A DNA stretch of 64,000 bases from Sphingomonas_E sp042693015 (GTDB lineage: Bacteria > Pseudomonadota > Alphaproteobacteria > Sphingomonadales > Sphingomonadaceae): contig NZ_CP170544.1 in NCBI RefSeq assembly GCF_042693015.1, forward strand, positions 4,464,001 through 4,528,000, in the 5' to 3' direction. The position numbers were made by a program, and so were the translations under genes. The notes under the pieces are model-generated. The model did not search any database and was not told the DNA's origin. It worked only from the letters and a program-made list of their open reading frames with translations. Of the stretch, positions 26,017 through 35,927 are shown in pieces (the first letter of the stretch is position 1; each line of letters opens with the position of its first letter).

Positions 26017-26627
26017 GCTTCATTCCTCGAAATCGCGCCGGCCGCCGTGAGCCGGTAGGGCTTGGCGCTTGCGGGCAGGGCGGACGTGAAGGGCGGACGG
26101 CGCACCGCTATGCAGCGGGCACGCTCGATGCGCCGGATGCAGACCTGATCGGACTGGTTGCCACCGAGGACATGATAGGCGCCGGTGTTCTTGGCCTGGT
26201 CGCCATCCTCGCCGATATAGATCCCGACGTGCCCCCCGCCGTCGCGGACGAAGACCAGAACGTCACCGAGCGAGGCCGCCATTCCGGGCAGGAATTCCAG
26301 CTTCGGCGTGGCTGCCGTTCCACGGTTCCGCGCAACGGCCGCGCCGAACGTCGCCCAATTGCGCGCCCAGAGCGGGTTGGCGACCACGGGCTTACCGGCG
26401 CGCAGCGCGACAATCGCCATGTAAAGGCCGCACCATGGGATGCCGTCGTTTGAATAACCGACGATCGGCTTGCCGGCGCGGTTGAGCTCGTCGCGCCAGG
26501 CCATGATGATCGGGTTCGACGCCGCACCGGGCGTCTCGACGGTGCCGACAAGCTTGAGCCCTTCGGACACGACGCGGGGGAGCACCCCGAGCGTGCCGAG
26601 GTGCTCGTATCCCTTCGGATACGGCAT
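26013..26627 (-). CDS. Endolysin, CHAP/NlpC-P60-like (TIGR02594 type)
   Basis: 204 residues without a signal peptide. IPWCGLYMAIVA holds the catalytic Cys66, and GDVLVFVRDGGGHVGIYIG the His133 on the next strand. YHVLGGNQSDQV completes the pattern of the TIGR02594 family of cysteine amidase/endopeptidases. It cuts the peptide part of peptidoglycan and needs a holin to reach it. Next to a holin-like gene upstream and lipoprotein and spanin genes downstream, all on one strand. Confidence 0.85.
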   Translation of the reverse strand: MPYPKGYEHLGTLGVLPRVVSEGLKLVGTVETPGAASNPIIMAWRDELNRAGKPIVGYSNDGIPWCGLYMAIVALRAGKPVVANPLWARNWATFGAAVARNRGTAATPKLEFLPGMAASLGDVLVFVRDGGGHVGIYIGEDGDQAKNTGAYHVLGGNQSDQVCIRRIERARCIAVRRPPFTSALPASAKPYRLTAAGAISRNEA

Positions 26628-26648
26628 GTTTCAGTCCTTTCGGTTAGA

Positions 26649-27134
26649 TCAGAGGTCGTCGGGAGACGGGTGCGGCCTCAGTGCGACATATTCGTCGGGC
26701 GCCCGGCCGGTGAGCGTGTCTTCGATGATGTTGCTTGCCGACTGCTCGGCCTGGACGACCTGGCGGGCCAGCCCCACTTGTTCAGCGGCGATCGAGCGCG
26801 CCTCGGCATCGACGCGGCGGAGGAAGCGCTCCCGGATCAGCCGGATCACGCGGTCTGACGACACCGCAAACAGTGCGGCGATCATCGCAGCATCCGCATC
26901 GCTGAGCCCCAGCCGAACGACGACCGTCCGCGCGACAAGCACGACCATGCCGATCAGGAGGGCATCAGCGACGATCATGCGTGTGGTGACCTTGCGGCCC
27001 TCGACCAGCGTGAGGCCGTATTTCGCGCTCGTGCCGATGACGACGCCGAGAAGGATGGCCCCATATTTCGCGATCCAGCTTTCGAGCCACGGGCTCATCG
27101 GCATTGCTCCTGTGGCATAGTGAGGCTGGGACAT
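26649..27134 (-). CDS. Putative holin
   Basis: 161 residues with two or three membrane helices (YGAILLGVVIGTSAKYGL, MIVADALLIGMVVLVARTVV, DAAMIAALFAVSSDRVI) and a charged, helical C-terminal tail. It directly precedes the endolysin. The ATG at 27134 has ggag 8 nt upstream; a second good site (aggag before ATG 27098) could give a shorter form. Two starts in a holin recall the dual-start holin/antiholin of lambda S. Confidence 0.65.
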   Translation of the reverse strand: MSQPHYATGAMPMSPWLESWIAKYGAILLGVVIGTSAKYGLTLVEGRKVTTRMIVADALLIGMVVLVARTVVVRLGLSDADAAMIAALFAVSSDRVIRLIRERFLRRVDAEARSIAAEQVGLARQVVQAEQSASNIIEDTLTGRAPDEYVALRPHPSPDDL

Positions 27135-27147
27135 GAGGGGCGCTCCG

Positions 27148-27567
27148 TCAGGCCGGCGGCGTGCCGGCTAGGATCTCGGCCGCGCGACCGGTGGCGATCA
27201 GTTCGACCGATTCGAGGTAGTTGACCGAGGCGATGACCTTCGGATGGGCGAGGTCGATGCCATTCTTTGCGGCGGCCAGAAGCCCGAGGATGTCCTCGAT
27301 GATGACATTGGTCTTCGCCTCAACGAGGATCCCGATCCGCTCGGCATCGCCGAAGAGCAGTCGGAATTCCCATTCGGTGAGCAGCGCCGGAATAATGTCG
27401 ATGAACCCGCGGGTGACAGGATCCCACACCGCCTTGGGCGGCTCCATCAGATAGAGCGGCGAGACGATGACCGCCTCCTGCCCCTCGGCCGGGGTCGGCT
27501 CCTCTTCGACAACATCGGACACAATCGCGCCCGTCGACGCGTCGATGAGAAACCACATGCCGGTCAC
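27148..27567 (-). CDS. Small tail-associated hypothetical protein
   Basis: 139 residues from a GTG that overlaps the stop of the large tail gene (GTGA), with an ATG three codons on. N-terminal beta part (WFLIDASTGAIVSD), then helices (LLTEWEFRLLFGDAERIGI). Position between the large tail protein and holin is that of tail-fibre assembly or accessory proteins. No domain recognised. Confidence 0.6.
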   Translation of the reverse strand: MTGMWFLIDASTGAIVSDVVEEEPTPAEGQEAVIVSPLYLMEPPKAVWDPVTRGFIDIIPALLTEWEFRLLFGDAERIGILVEAKTNVIIEDILGLLAAAKNGIDLAHPKVIASVNYLESVELIATGRAAEILAGTPPA

Positions 27568-30500
27568 CCCGTCTGTTTGATGAAGCTTTCGGAAGCGAGG
27601 AGCGTGCCCGATTGGCCGGACGGCACACCGCGGACGAGATAGGATTTCGTCACGCCGCTCGTGTTGGTGAACGATCCGGTCACGCCATTGCCGACGCTCT
27701 CGGACGGGCCATAGGGGTTGCCGACCGCCGTCGCGAAGGCCGAATAGGAAGGCGATCCGCTATCCTCTGCGCGCTGGAGCTGATAGCCCATCGTGCCCGA
27801 CGTCGTGGTGCCGATATAATAGCTCCAACCCTCGAAACTGGCGGACTGGCCGGGTGAGAGAACGACGCGCAGCACTGTGCCGGCCGGCCCGCCCTGTTGT
27901 GCCGACGCCCCGTCGCGCGTGCGCGGAACGGGCAGTCTTTGCGTGATCGAATAGCCGGAATAGGTCGCAGTGATGTCAGCATAAGCTGTATCAGTGGTGA
28001 CGTCCGTGACGGTGATCCTGCCGCGCGTCCCTGCCGTATTGGAGACGGTCGCTGCGCACCCGCTCGGCGTGATGGAATAGCTGGCGCTTTCGACAACACT
28101 GGTCGTGCCAGCGAAAAGGATAATCTGCGCCGTCTTCGGCAGCACCCCCGACTTTGGGGTGCCATCTACCGCTGCGGCCACCTGAACATGCCCCGGCGTG
28201 ACCGCGATCGATAGGCCAGGGTCCCCGGGTGTACCATCCGCCCCCTCGACCCGCTTTGGCGTCTGCCACGTCCAGTTGGCGCCCGCATTGGGGCGGCTGC
28301 CATAACTTGCCCAGATCGGATCGGCGCCGGCGGGCACGCTGCCGGTCGAATCGTACCAGCTTGCCGGTGTGCCGGCGGATGCCGAAGGGGTTGCGGGTTG
28401 CGTCGCAGAGCGGCGAAACACGATGTTCGTCGACGCGCCCTCCTGGAAGGCAAGGGCCACGCCGAGCCAGTCGGGGGTGTCGGTGCCGGTAGTGCCCTGA
28501 ATGGAGGCAAAGCCGGATGAAGCATAACAGGGGTCATTTCCAGCAGGGATGGCGTTGGACCAGCCGCTCGGCGGGGTGAGAACCTTGGTGCCGAAATTGT
28601 AGCTGCCGCCTGTGGGCGTAGCCGGCGCCGACGTCCCGCGGCGATAGATCGTGAGTTCCGCGACGGATAGGCCATCCTGCCCTTCGACCCTTTTCGGCGT
28701 CTGCCACGTCCAGTTCGCGCCAGCATTGGGGCGGCTGCCATAGCTCGCCCAAATTGGATCGGCCCCGGCGGGCACGCTGCCGGTCGAATCGTACCAGCTT
28801 GCCGGGGTCCCGGATGACGCCCCTGGCGTGGCAGGCTGTGTCGCCGAGCGGCGGAAGACGACGTTGGTGGCCGCGCCCTCTTGGAAGGCGAGACCGACAC
28901 CCAACCAGTCCGGGGTATCTGTGCCAGCCGACCCTTGGATAGCCGCAACGCCAGACGCGGCGTAGCAAGGATCGTTGCCTGCGGGCACCGTCGCGGACCA
29001 TCCGCTCGGCGGTGTCAGAACGCCGGTGGCGAAGTTATAGCTACCGCCTGACGGCACCGCCGGAGCAGATGTCGCTCGGCGATAGATGGTCAGTTCCGCG
29101 ATGGACAGTCCGTCAGCGCCCGCCGCACCGAGCGACGCGAACCGCGCGCTTTCGATCTTCACATTCAGACTGGCGATGGTGCTGAAGAAGTAGAAGCCCA
29201 GCCCGGCCGTTGTGACATAGGACTGCACGACAGCGCCGTTTTTCAGCCACTCAACAATGCCGGCCGTCGCCGATGTCTCGCGATATTGGACCTCATAGAT
29301 ATCGTTCGCGGCGGCGGCGGGATAACCGGTCGAAAGCGTGCCGCCCAATCGGTTGACGGCCGTCATGCCGGCGGGGGCCTTGTGCCAGGCTACGTCGATC
29401 GAGACCCACTCGCTGGCGACTGCCGGTGTCGTGGTTCGATGCATGCCCACCACGGCTTCGCCGAGGAGCGGGGGAGTGAACGATACGCGAGCGCCGTTCG
29501 AGATTTTCTCGTTGGAGCGGATATATTGGCCGCTCCAACCTGTAGCTGCGATCCGCTGGAAGTCCCCGCCGCCCAAGTTGCTGTAATATGTCGGGTCGAA
29601 TATCGCTCGCCAGGGATCGGCCCCATTGGGCCCCTGTGCGCCGGTGTCGCCCGCTTTGGCGAGCACCTTCCAATAGGCATTGCTGGTGGTCGGTAGCGTC
29701 GGCGGCGCGTTACCGGCCGTCGGCGTCGGGTTGATATAGAGCCAGCTCGAATTCTGGTTCTGGACGATATTGCCTTCGCGATAGGTCGCGGTGGAAACAT
29801 AGGCGCCCATGTCGATGAGCTCGGCGGTGAATGCCACGTCGCCCATGCCGTGAACGGTCTCGGTCCGTTCGGCCTCGATCGCCAGTTTCCACCAAGGCGC
29901 GGCCATTTCCAGCTGATCGACCTTCGCGACAGGCGGAAGCGCCGACCCATCGGCCTGATAAGTCAGGGACGGGGCACCGATACCGACGGGGGCGACGAAC
30001 AGCTTCCCCATCCAGGTTACGCCCGCGACCGCGTTCACCGAGGCGGCGATCGATTGGATGAGTTCCCGCGCGGTGGCCTGTGCGCCTGCATAAAGCGAGA
30101 CATTATAGGGGCGCGCCGCGTCCAGCGCGTTCAGCGACGCATCGTCAATCTTGCCGGTGCCGCCAGCGAGGAGCGCCAGCCGCCGGATCAGTTGGCCGGG
30201 CTTGCGGGCCCAACCGTTAGGCCCAGCTTTGTCGCCTTTGACGAGGAAGCTGATCTGCCCCGCCGGCGGGGCGCCGAACCGCACCATGCCGACGGCCTTG
30301 GACGTCGCCCAGCGCCCCGGCGGAATCGACGCGGCGACGAGCGCGGCATAGCTGGCATAATCGCTGGCCGAGGCACCGAACCGAGCCAGCCGCTCGAGCG
30401 CGACCTCAACATCCTCGATCAGGCCATAGCCCGAGACCTGAAAGACGTTGTTCGTCGGGTCCACGAGCACGCCTTCGACGTAACGCGGGGCGCCCAGCGC

Positions 30501-31010
30501 GAGCGGCTTCACCGTCCCTTTCAGCGCCGCCGGACCCTCCGCCCCGGTTGTGCCCGCATAGGTCGTCAACAGCGGCTGATCCAACCAGCGATCGTCGACG
30601 GCAAAGGTGATGTTGGCAATACCGTCGGCGACCGTCGGCTGAGCCTTCAGCCGGCCGTCGAAGCGCTGCGTCCAACTGGCCCACGCGTCGCCGACCTCGC
30701 CGGTCCACAATTGAATACGCGCATCGGCGAGCATGTAACGTGGCAGGTTCGGGAACGGCTCGACAACAAGGGCGAGGTTTGCCGCCGGCGTGGAAATCGC
30801 GCCACCGAAACCGCCGTCGAACAGATCATATGCCAGCGTCGGCAACTGGGCGATCGCCGGCCACCAGGTCTGCCCGTTTAGATGGCAAACGGCAGCATCG
30901 TTCACGCTGGACGCGCGCAACGTCACCGCAGCGCCAGCGACAGGGTCCCAACCGTCGATCTGGATGACGACGCCGAGCATCAGAACAGGCTGACCAGGTT
31001 GCAGCGCCAC
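27564..31010 (-). CDS. Large tail-tip protein (central fibre / host-specificity type)
   Basis: 1148 residues. The first ~400 form a hub-like part (RQVPGQP-type N-terminus, MALQPGQPVLMLGVVIQIDG, VEVALERLARFG). A collagen-like GDTGAQGPNGAD linker near residue 460 leads to an adhesin region with two near-identical 146-residue repeats (DGLSIAELTIYRR and DGLSVAELTIYRR) and a C-terminal beta domain. This arrangement fits a J-like tail-tip protein, although it does not show the classic J signature clearly. It lies downstream of the tape measure and two small tail genes with 4- to 31-bp overlaps, as tip proteins do. Confidence 0.75.
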   Translation of the reverse strand: MALQPGQPVLMLGVVIQIDGWDPVAGAAVTLRASSVNDAAVCHLNGQTWWPAIAQLPTLAYDLFDGGFGGAISTPAANLALVVEPFPNLPRYMLADARIQLWTGEVGDAWASWTQRFDGRLKAQPTVADGIANITFAVDDRWLDQPLLTTYAGTTGAEGPAALKGTVKPLALGAPRYVEGVLVDPTNNVFQVSGYGLIEDVEVALERLARFGASASDYASYAALVAASIPPGRWATSKAVGMVRFGAPPAGQISFLVKGDKAGPNGWARKPGQLIRRLALLAGGTGKIDDASLNALDAARPYNVSLYAGAQATARELIQSIAASVNAVAGVTWMGKLFVAPVGIGAPSLTYQADGSALPPVAKVDQLEMAAPWWKLAIEAERTETVHGMGDVAFTAELIDMGAYVSTATYREGNIVQNQNSSWLYINPTPTAGNAPPTLPTTSNAYWKVLAKAGDTGAQGPNGADPWRAIFDPTYYSNLGGGDFQRIAATGWSGQYIRSNEKISNGARVSFTPPLLGEAVVGMHRTTTPAVASEWVSIDVAWHKAPAGMTAVNRLGGTLSTGYPAAAANDIYEVQYRETSATAGIVEWLKNGAVVQSYVTTAGLGFYFFSTIASLNVKIESARFASLGAAGADGLSIAELTIYRRATSAPAVPSGGSYNFATGVLTPPSGWSATVPAGNDPCYAASGVAAIQGSAGTDTPDWLGVGLAFQEGAATNVVFRRSATQPATPGASSGTPASWYDSTGSVPAGADPIWASYGSRPNAGANWTWQTPKRVEGQDGLSVAELTIYRRGTSAPATPTGGSYNFGTKVLTPPSGWSNAIPAGNDPCYASSGFASIQGTTGTDTPDWLGVALAFQEGASTNIVFRRSATQPATPSASAGTPASWYDSTGSVPAGADPIWASYGSRPNAGANWTWQTPKRVEGADGTPGDPGLSIAVTPGHVQVAAAVDGTPKSGVLPKTAQIILFAGTTSVVESASYSITPSGCAATVSNTAGTRGRITVTDVTTDTAYADITATYSGYSITQRLPVPRTRDGASAQQGGPAGTVLRVVLSPGQSASFEGWSYYIGTTTSGTMGYQLQRAEDSGSPSYSAFATAVGNPYGPSESVGNGVTGSFTNTSGVTKSYLVRGVPSGQSGTLLASESFIKQTG
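28239..29114 (-). repeat. Two tandem 438-bp coding repeats in the tail-tip gene
   Basis: Copies 28677-29114 and 28239-28676 encode 146-residue modules beginning DGLSxAELTIYRR and ending QTPKRVEG. Protein identity is high, and DNA stretches such as the segments near 28255-28360 and 28693-28800 are almost the same. Period is exactly 438 bp, in frame. Confidence 0.9.
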
Positions 31011-31789
31011 TCGAAGCCGTCGGCCTTCGCCCAGACGGCACTGAGATCGCCGACCATTGGGCCGAGATACATGCGGTTTTGCCGCTGGGCATGGGCATCG
31101 GGTTCGGTCACCAGCATCACGACCTCGGTGTTGCCGAGCCGCTCGAGCAGGGGGGTCACCTGAGCCTCGACCTCATCCCTGTGGATGTGCGGGAAGCTGA
31201 CGCCGGCCGTGCGGAGCTTGACCGAACGCCGGCGGATCAGAACCCCGCGGGGCGAGAGGTCGAAGTTGCCGAGGTCGCGAACGCCGAAGGCACCGCCAAA
31301 AACGAAGTTACGATCGAGTTGGATGCGCTTGCCGATCGCCACGCGGGACATCTGCACATAATTGGTCGCGCCCATGCCGAAGACATTGATATTGACGTAC
31401 CGGAACAGGGGCGGCCCCCCCGCCGGTTTCTGCCAAAGTGATCGACCGCCGCCCAACACGGGCATAGAGGACCCAGCGTAGAGCGCCTGAGTGAATGGTT
31501 GCCAGAAATTGCCAGTACCTGTTCCGGTAGTGACATTGCTTCCATTCATTGCCGGACCTTGGGCGGCCGTAGCGAGCGACACGCGCAGCGAGGCGGACGA
31601 AAGCAAGGTGCCCGCGATGCCGAACAGCCCTATCGTGTCCAGATCCACGTCTGCGCCGAGATCGACGACGATCGCCACGGCATCGGCAACGCCCGATTGC
31701 CATACAATGCCGGCGTAATCATTGCCCAGGTTGGCTATCGCGCCGGAGCCGGTGAACGGCAGCGTCCGCATGACAAACCCATTGCTCAC
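30980..31789 (-). CDS. Tail protein upstream of the tail-tip gene
   Basis: 269 residues, mostly beta (VDLGADVDLDTIGLFGIAG, LRVSLATAAQG). Overlaps the tip gene by 31 bp and the gene before it by 4 bp. Its place, third after the tape measure, is that of distal tail or hub-closing proteins. I do not recognise the family. Confidence 0.65.
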   Translation of the reverse strand: MSNGFVMRTLPFTGSGAIANLGNDYAGIVWQSGVADAVAIVVDLGADVDLDTIGLFGIAGTLLSSASLRVSLATAAQGPAMNGSNVTTGTGTGNFWQPFTQALYAGSSMPVLGGGRSLWQKPAGGPPLFRYVNINVFGMGATNYVQMSRVAIGKRIQLDRNFVFGGAFGVRDLGNFDLSPRGVLIRRRSVKLRTAGVSFPHIHRDEVEAQVTPLLERLGNTEVVMLVTEPDAHAQRQNRMYLGPMVGDLSAVWAKADGFEWRCNLVSLF

Positions 31790-32148
31790 CCGAACAACTC
31801 CTCGGTCGTCTGTTCGCTTTCAAGGTTCACGGCGACCCGCGAGACGAGCACCGCCGCGTTCACCGCCTGCTCGCTGTCGACGAGGGTGCGGGCGGGCAGG
31901 CCCAGCGTCGGATCCGGCCAGACGAGATCGTCGATCAGCGCCGCGAACCGACGCCGCTCGACGCCAATCAGGGCGCCGCGGGCGTCGATGACGGTCTGCG
32001 CATCGGCGATCGCGTCGAAATAGCCGGCATCCGGCTCCTTCGATCCGTCGCGGGCCGTCGGATAGCGCGCCTGGATGGTCGCGTTCGACCAGGTCGCCAC
32101 GCTGGCGGCCCGCGTCCCTGCGGCGATATCGGCGGGCGTGGCGACCAT
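31786..32148 (-). CDS. Small tail protein
   Basis: 120 residues, helical and acidic (DAIADAQTVIDARGALIGVE, TLVDSEQAVNAAVLVSR). ATG overlaps the tape-measure stop (TGATG) and its own stop overlaps the next start (ATGA). No domain recognised. Confidence 0.65.
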   Translation of the reverse strand: MVATPADIAAGTRAASVATWSNATIQARYPTARDGSKEPDAGYFDAIADAQTVIDARGALIGVERRRFAALIDDLVWPDPTLGLPARTLVDSEQAVNAAVLVSRVAVNLESEQTTEELFG

Positions 32149-35100
32149 CAGGCGGCGCTCGTGAACAGCCGGCCGTCAATGCCGAATGGGTTTCCGCCGC
32201 CCTTGCTGGCCGCGAGGATCTGCGCGAGCAGGCCTTGAATATTCGACAGCTGGTCGGTCTGCTGTGCCGCGATGTTCGCCGTCGCCTGCGTCGCCGTCGC
32301 CGTCTGTTGAACGAAGATATCCGTCTCGGGGCGGATCGATTGGGCGTTGTCGATCTTCTCGATCGCCTTGGCCGTCGCCGCCTGGATGCGCTCGAACTCG
32401 GCGAAGAACTCGGACGTCGAGCCGTAAAGCTGGCGCTCGATTTCGAGGAAGCTCTCTGCCGCAGCGCGATAGGCGTCCTGATTGATGGTGTCGCCAGCGG
32501 CGATCTTGTCGAGGAACGGCTGAAGTTGCGCCCGCGCGGCCGATTCCTGATCGCGCAGCGAAAGCGGGCTATTCCCGCCGATCGAAAGGCCGGTGAGGAA
32601 GTCCTTCAACGTCGCGGACGCGGCAGCCGTGTTCGCCTTCACGTCCTCGAGCTCAAGGTTATAGAGCTTCTGAGCGTCGGCCATTTGCCGGGCCGTGGCG
32701 CCGCCCTCGCGAAGCGCTGCGACAGTCGTCTTCCACTTCGCGTCGAGTTCATCGAGGGCGAAGCCGAGCGGGTCCAGGCGCTGGCGGAGCAGTTTCGGGA
32801 TCGCCTCGATCGCCACCGCTTTCTCGATGGCCTTGTCGAGATCCTTCCCCGACTGCAGGATCCGCTTCGATGCGTCGGAAATGCCGCCGATCACGCCATC
32901 CTTGAGCGCGTCGCCGATGGCGTAGCGAACGGCCGCCTCGGCGTCGTCGCCGAAGTCGATGGCGCCATTCTTCTTCTTCGTCATGCCGCGCCCGGTCGGG
33001 TCAACGCGATAATCGCCGTCCCGAACGCCGATCGACACGCTGGGCGAGCCCGAGAGCGTGCCGCCGAGCATCGACGCGATCTGATTGAGGCCCTCGATGA
33101 CGTTGGAAGCCGTGCCGCTGGCCGCCGCCTTGAATTTCTTGCTGTTGCCGCTCGTGCCGGTGACGGCGAGCTCGCCGTCGCTGAAGCCGATCGTCGCGGT
33201 GCCCTTCTTCGTCTTCTTCAGGGCGCCGCCGATGAGGCCGCCCGCGATCGAGCCGATAATGTCGCCGCCCGGGATGCCAGTAAGCGAACCGAGCGCGCCG
33301 CCAATCTGGGAGCCGGCCGTGCTGGTCTTGAGGCCGAGCGATTTGCCAAGCCCGGCGATGATGGTGCCGGTCTGGGCCCCCTTCAGCGCGCCATCGAGCG
33401 CGCCCGACTGCCCGAAGATCTTATCGAGCTTTTCCGGAACGCCCTTTATCCCCTTCAGCGCGCCGAGCACGCCGCCGACTTCGCCGCCGGCCGCATAGCC
33501 GGTGAGCGCGCCGGCCAGCACGTTGGACAGCGTAGCGGGCAGCTGTGTGCCGATGAGGGCCTGCAGCCGCTCGGCGAAGCGATCGTTTATGAAGCCGATC
33601 GTATCGACAGCCGACACCATCTTCTTGGCGGCCCGGGCATTATCGTTCGCGGCCTTGCGCGCGCCATCGGCCGCCTCTTTCTGGCCGGTGACGATGATGT
33701 CACCGTTCGCGACAACCTCCTTCACCAGGCCGGCCATCACTTCGGCATCACCAAGAATCGCGGCGAGATCGGCGCTGCCAGTGTCGCCATCGAAGATGGA
33801 ACTGCCGAAGCGGCCCGACGGAAGGGCGGTGGGGGCGCCGGCTCCGGTGCCGCCGCTGATCGCGAGCAGGCGCTCGGCTGTCGTCGCCGCCGCGTCCGCG
33901 ACATCGGAAAATGCGCCGCTCGCGCGCGTCGCCTCAGTGCCGAGCAGGTCGATCGCGGCCTGCGGACCCTTGCGGCCCGTCAGGAACTCTTCGAGCTCGC
34001 GCTCGAGCCCGCCGAACAGCTTCTCCGAGATGATCCGCACCTGAAGGTTGCGGAAGTTGGCACGGAGATCGTCGAACAGGTTCTTGAACGCCTGCTTCGG
34101 CTTGCGGTCGAGCGTGACGAGAAAGTCTTCGAACGTGCGCTGCGCGTCGCCGACGGCCGACAGGTAGATATTGAGTTGCCGGCGTTGATCCTCGATCGCG
34201 CGCGCAATCCGTTCATTCTGCTCGGCAATCTTGTAGACGTCGTCGGCTTGCCCCTTCGTGAGCGGGCCCATCATCTTCTGCAGGCGGTAAATCTCGCTGA
34301 GCGCATCGGCTTCGACATAGCGGCCCTGCGCCAAAAGCTTGCCGATCTCGGCACTTTCGGCCTGGGCGTCCTTATAGTCCTGCAGCGGGCGAAGGAGGCT
34401 GTCCTCGACAACCTGCTTTGCCTCCTGGGCGCTGGCGATCGTCGCTTCGAACCCCGGCGGCTTGCGTCGCGCCAAATCCTCCATCAGGTCGTCAAGCTGC
34501 GCGACGGCCTTGTTGACCAGCTGCACCTGACTGGGCGCGCCGGAGAAACGATCGGCGATCGCTGCAATTCGGTCGTTGGCATCCCGGCCGAATTCGTCGC
34601 GCGCGGTGGTCGACGGAGCCTTCGGCCCCTTGCGATCGCGACCGGGGCGACGCAGTTCGGTCGCCAGCGACTTTCCGTCGAGAGACTGATCGATCAGATC
34701 GGCGATCTGGTCCTTCGCGCGCCCAGCGGCATAGTCGACGATCGCCTGCTGAAATTCGGTCTTCCCGACCTTCAATCCCGAGAAATCCGCATTCTCGCTG
34801 TATTTCAGGGCAGCATCGCCGGCCTTTTGGCGCGCGTCTTCCGTCGTGGCATTCTGGACCGCGAGCAGATAGCGGCGCTGTTCGGCGGCGCGGGCGTTCA
34901 ACTGCTCCATGCGCTGCTGTGGGCTCGATCCGTAGCCGCGAGCGAAAAAGGTGCCCGTCGCGCCAAGAACGCTTTCGGATCCTGACTGGCGGAAAGTGTC
35001 CTGAGCGCTCGATTTCGATGCGGCGGCCTCAGCGCGGAGGTTGATCGCCGTCAGACGTGCATTGAGCACGAGCAGTTCATTCTGCTTTTCGATCTTGCCC

Positions 35101-35924
35101 GACGCGAGGTCGAACATCTTGCCCAGCACGCCCTGCGCTTCAGACAGCCCGTCGGCGCCGACCTTCGCCGCGTTCGCGGCTTCGCCGGCTTCGTCCAGCT
35201 TCGACGCGAACACGCTGACGACGATGCCGGCCGTGGTCAGCGCAGCCACCCACGGGTTCGTCAGGAAGCGGCCGAGAGCACCCGCTTTGCCCTGCATGTC
35301 GGACAGCGCTCCACCCACCTGGCCGATTTGCTGACCGAAGATGGTGACCAAGGGTGCGCCGCTAGCAAAGGATGCACCCACGTCGGACACCTGGAATCCG
35401 AGGTTGCGCATCGCCAGCTGATGATTGCGGGCTTCCTGGCCGCTGACGCGATTGGCGTTGGCGACGACGGCGGTGCGGGATGCCGTCTGATTGAGTTCGC
35501 CCTGAAGGCGCTCGAGCGCATTGGCTTCGACGGTATATGCGCGGGCGCTCTCTTCGGCCTCGTTCGCGGCGGCGTTCGCGGCCTGAATATAGAGGCGGGT
35601 CTGCTCGGACGTGTCGCCAGCGGCGTCCGCTGCGCGGCGGGCGGCTGTTTCGACCTCGCGCAGCGCCGTAGCCTGGTTCTGCGCTGCCGACGCCGCTTCA
35701 CGATACTTGCTCGCACCGACGTCGAGCGAACCGAAGTCCGTGCGGGGCATCGTGAGCGCATCCTTCGCGATACGCTGGATTTCGCCGAACGACCGCTCGA
35801 ATGACGTCTTCGTGCGACCCGCGGTGTCGCGCGCGCGCGCTTCGAGCTCGCCGAACAGGCGGGCATTCTCGGAACTGAACTGCGCCCCGCTCAATTGCAG
35901 GCGGGCAATGATGTCAGCAGCCAT
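32148..35924 (-). CDS. Tail length tape measure protein
   Basis: 1258 residues, the typical longest helical gene between the tail chaperones and tail tip. The N-terminal ~170 residues are coiled coil rich in Ala, Glu, Gln. A hydrophobic segment follows (LTNPWVAALTTAGIVVSVFAS). Then a long helical body, a Gly-rich low-complexity stretch near residues 870-960 (GALKGAQTGTIIAGLGKSLG, GSLTGIPGGDIIGSIAGGL), and a further coil (LYNLELEDVKANTAAASATL). Its length sets tail length, so the tail should be long, as in siphoviruses. Large antisense open frames over it are compositional shadows. Confidence 0.92.
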   Translation of the reverse strand: MAADIIARLQLSGAQFSSENARLFGELEARARDTAGRTKTSFERSFGEIQRIAKDALTMPRTDFGSLDVGASKYREAASAAQNQATALREVETAARRAADAAGDTSEQTRLYIQAANAAANEAEESARAYTVEANALERLQGELNQTASRTAVVANANRVSGQEARNHQLAMRNLGFQVSDVGASFASGAPLVTIFGQQIGQVGGALSDMQGKAGALGRFLTNPWVAALTTAGIVVSVFASKLDEAGEAANAAKVGADGLSEAQGVLGKMFDLASGKIEKQNELLVLNARLTAINLRAEAAASKSSAQDTFRQSGSESVLGATGTFFARGYGSSPQQRMEQLNARAAEQRRYLLAVQNATTEDARQKAGDAALKYSENADFSGLKVGKTEFQQAIVDYAAGRAKDQIADLIDQSLDGKSLATELRRPGRDRKGPKAPSTTARDEFGRDANDRIAAIADRFSGAPSQVQLVNKAVAQLDDLMEDLARRKPPGFEATIASAQEAKQVVEDSLLRPLQDYKDAQAESAEIGKLLAQGRYVEADALSEIYRLQKMMGPLTKGQADDVYKIAEQNERIARAIEDQRRQLNIYLSAVGDAQRTFEDFLVTLDRKPKQAFKNLFDDLRANFRNLQVRIISEKLFGGLERELEEFLTGRKGPQAAIDLLGTEATRASGAFSDVADAAATTAERLLAISGGTGAGAPTALPSGRFGSSIFDGDTGSADLAAILGDAEVMAGLVKEVVANGDIIVTGQKEAADGARKAANDNARAAKKMVSAVDTIGFINDRFAERLQALIGTQLPATLSNVLAGALTGYAAGGEVGGVLGALKGIKGVPEKLDKIFGQSGALDGALKGAQTGTIIAGLGKSLGLKTSTAGSQIGGALGSLTGIPGGDIIGSIAGGLIGGALKKTKKGTATIGFSDGELAVTGTSGNSKKFKAAASGTASNVIEGLNQIASMLGGTLSGSPSVSIGVRDGDYRVDPTGRGMTKKKNGAIDFGDDAEAAVRYAIGDALKDGVIGGISDASKRILQSGKDLDKAIEKAVAIEAIPKLLRQRLDPLGFALDELDAKWKTTVAALREGGATARQMADAQKLYNLELEDVKANTAAASATLKDFLTGLSIGGNSPLSLRDQESAARAQLQPFLDKIAAGDTINQDAYRAAAESFLEIERQLYGSTSEFFAEFERIQAATAKAIEKIDNAQSIRPETDIFVQQTATATQATANIAAQQTDQLSNIQGLLAQILAASKGGGNPFGIDGRLFTSAA

Positions 35925-35927
35925 CGC

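Noticed and set aside
32235..34985. Plus-strand open frame of 916 codons over the tape measure gene
   Set aside because: Antisense shadow with skewed Arg/Leu composition; the tape measure gene fits size, order and overlaps.
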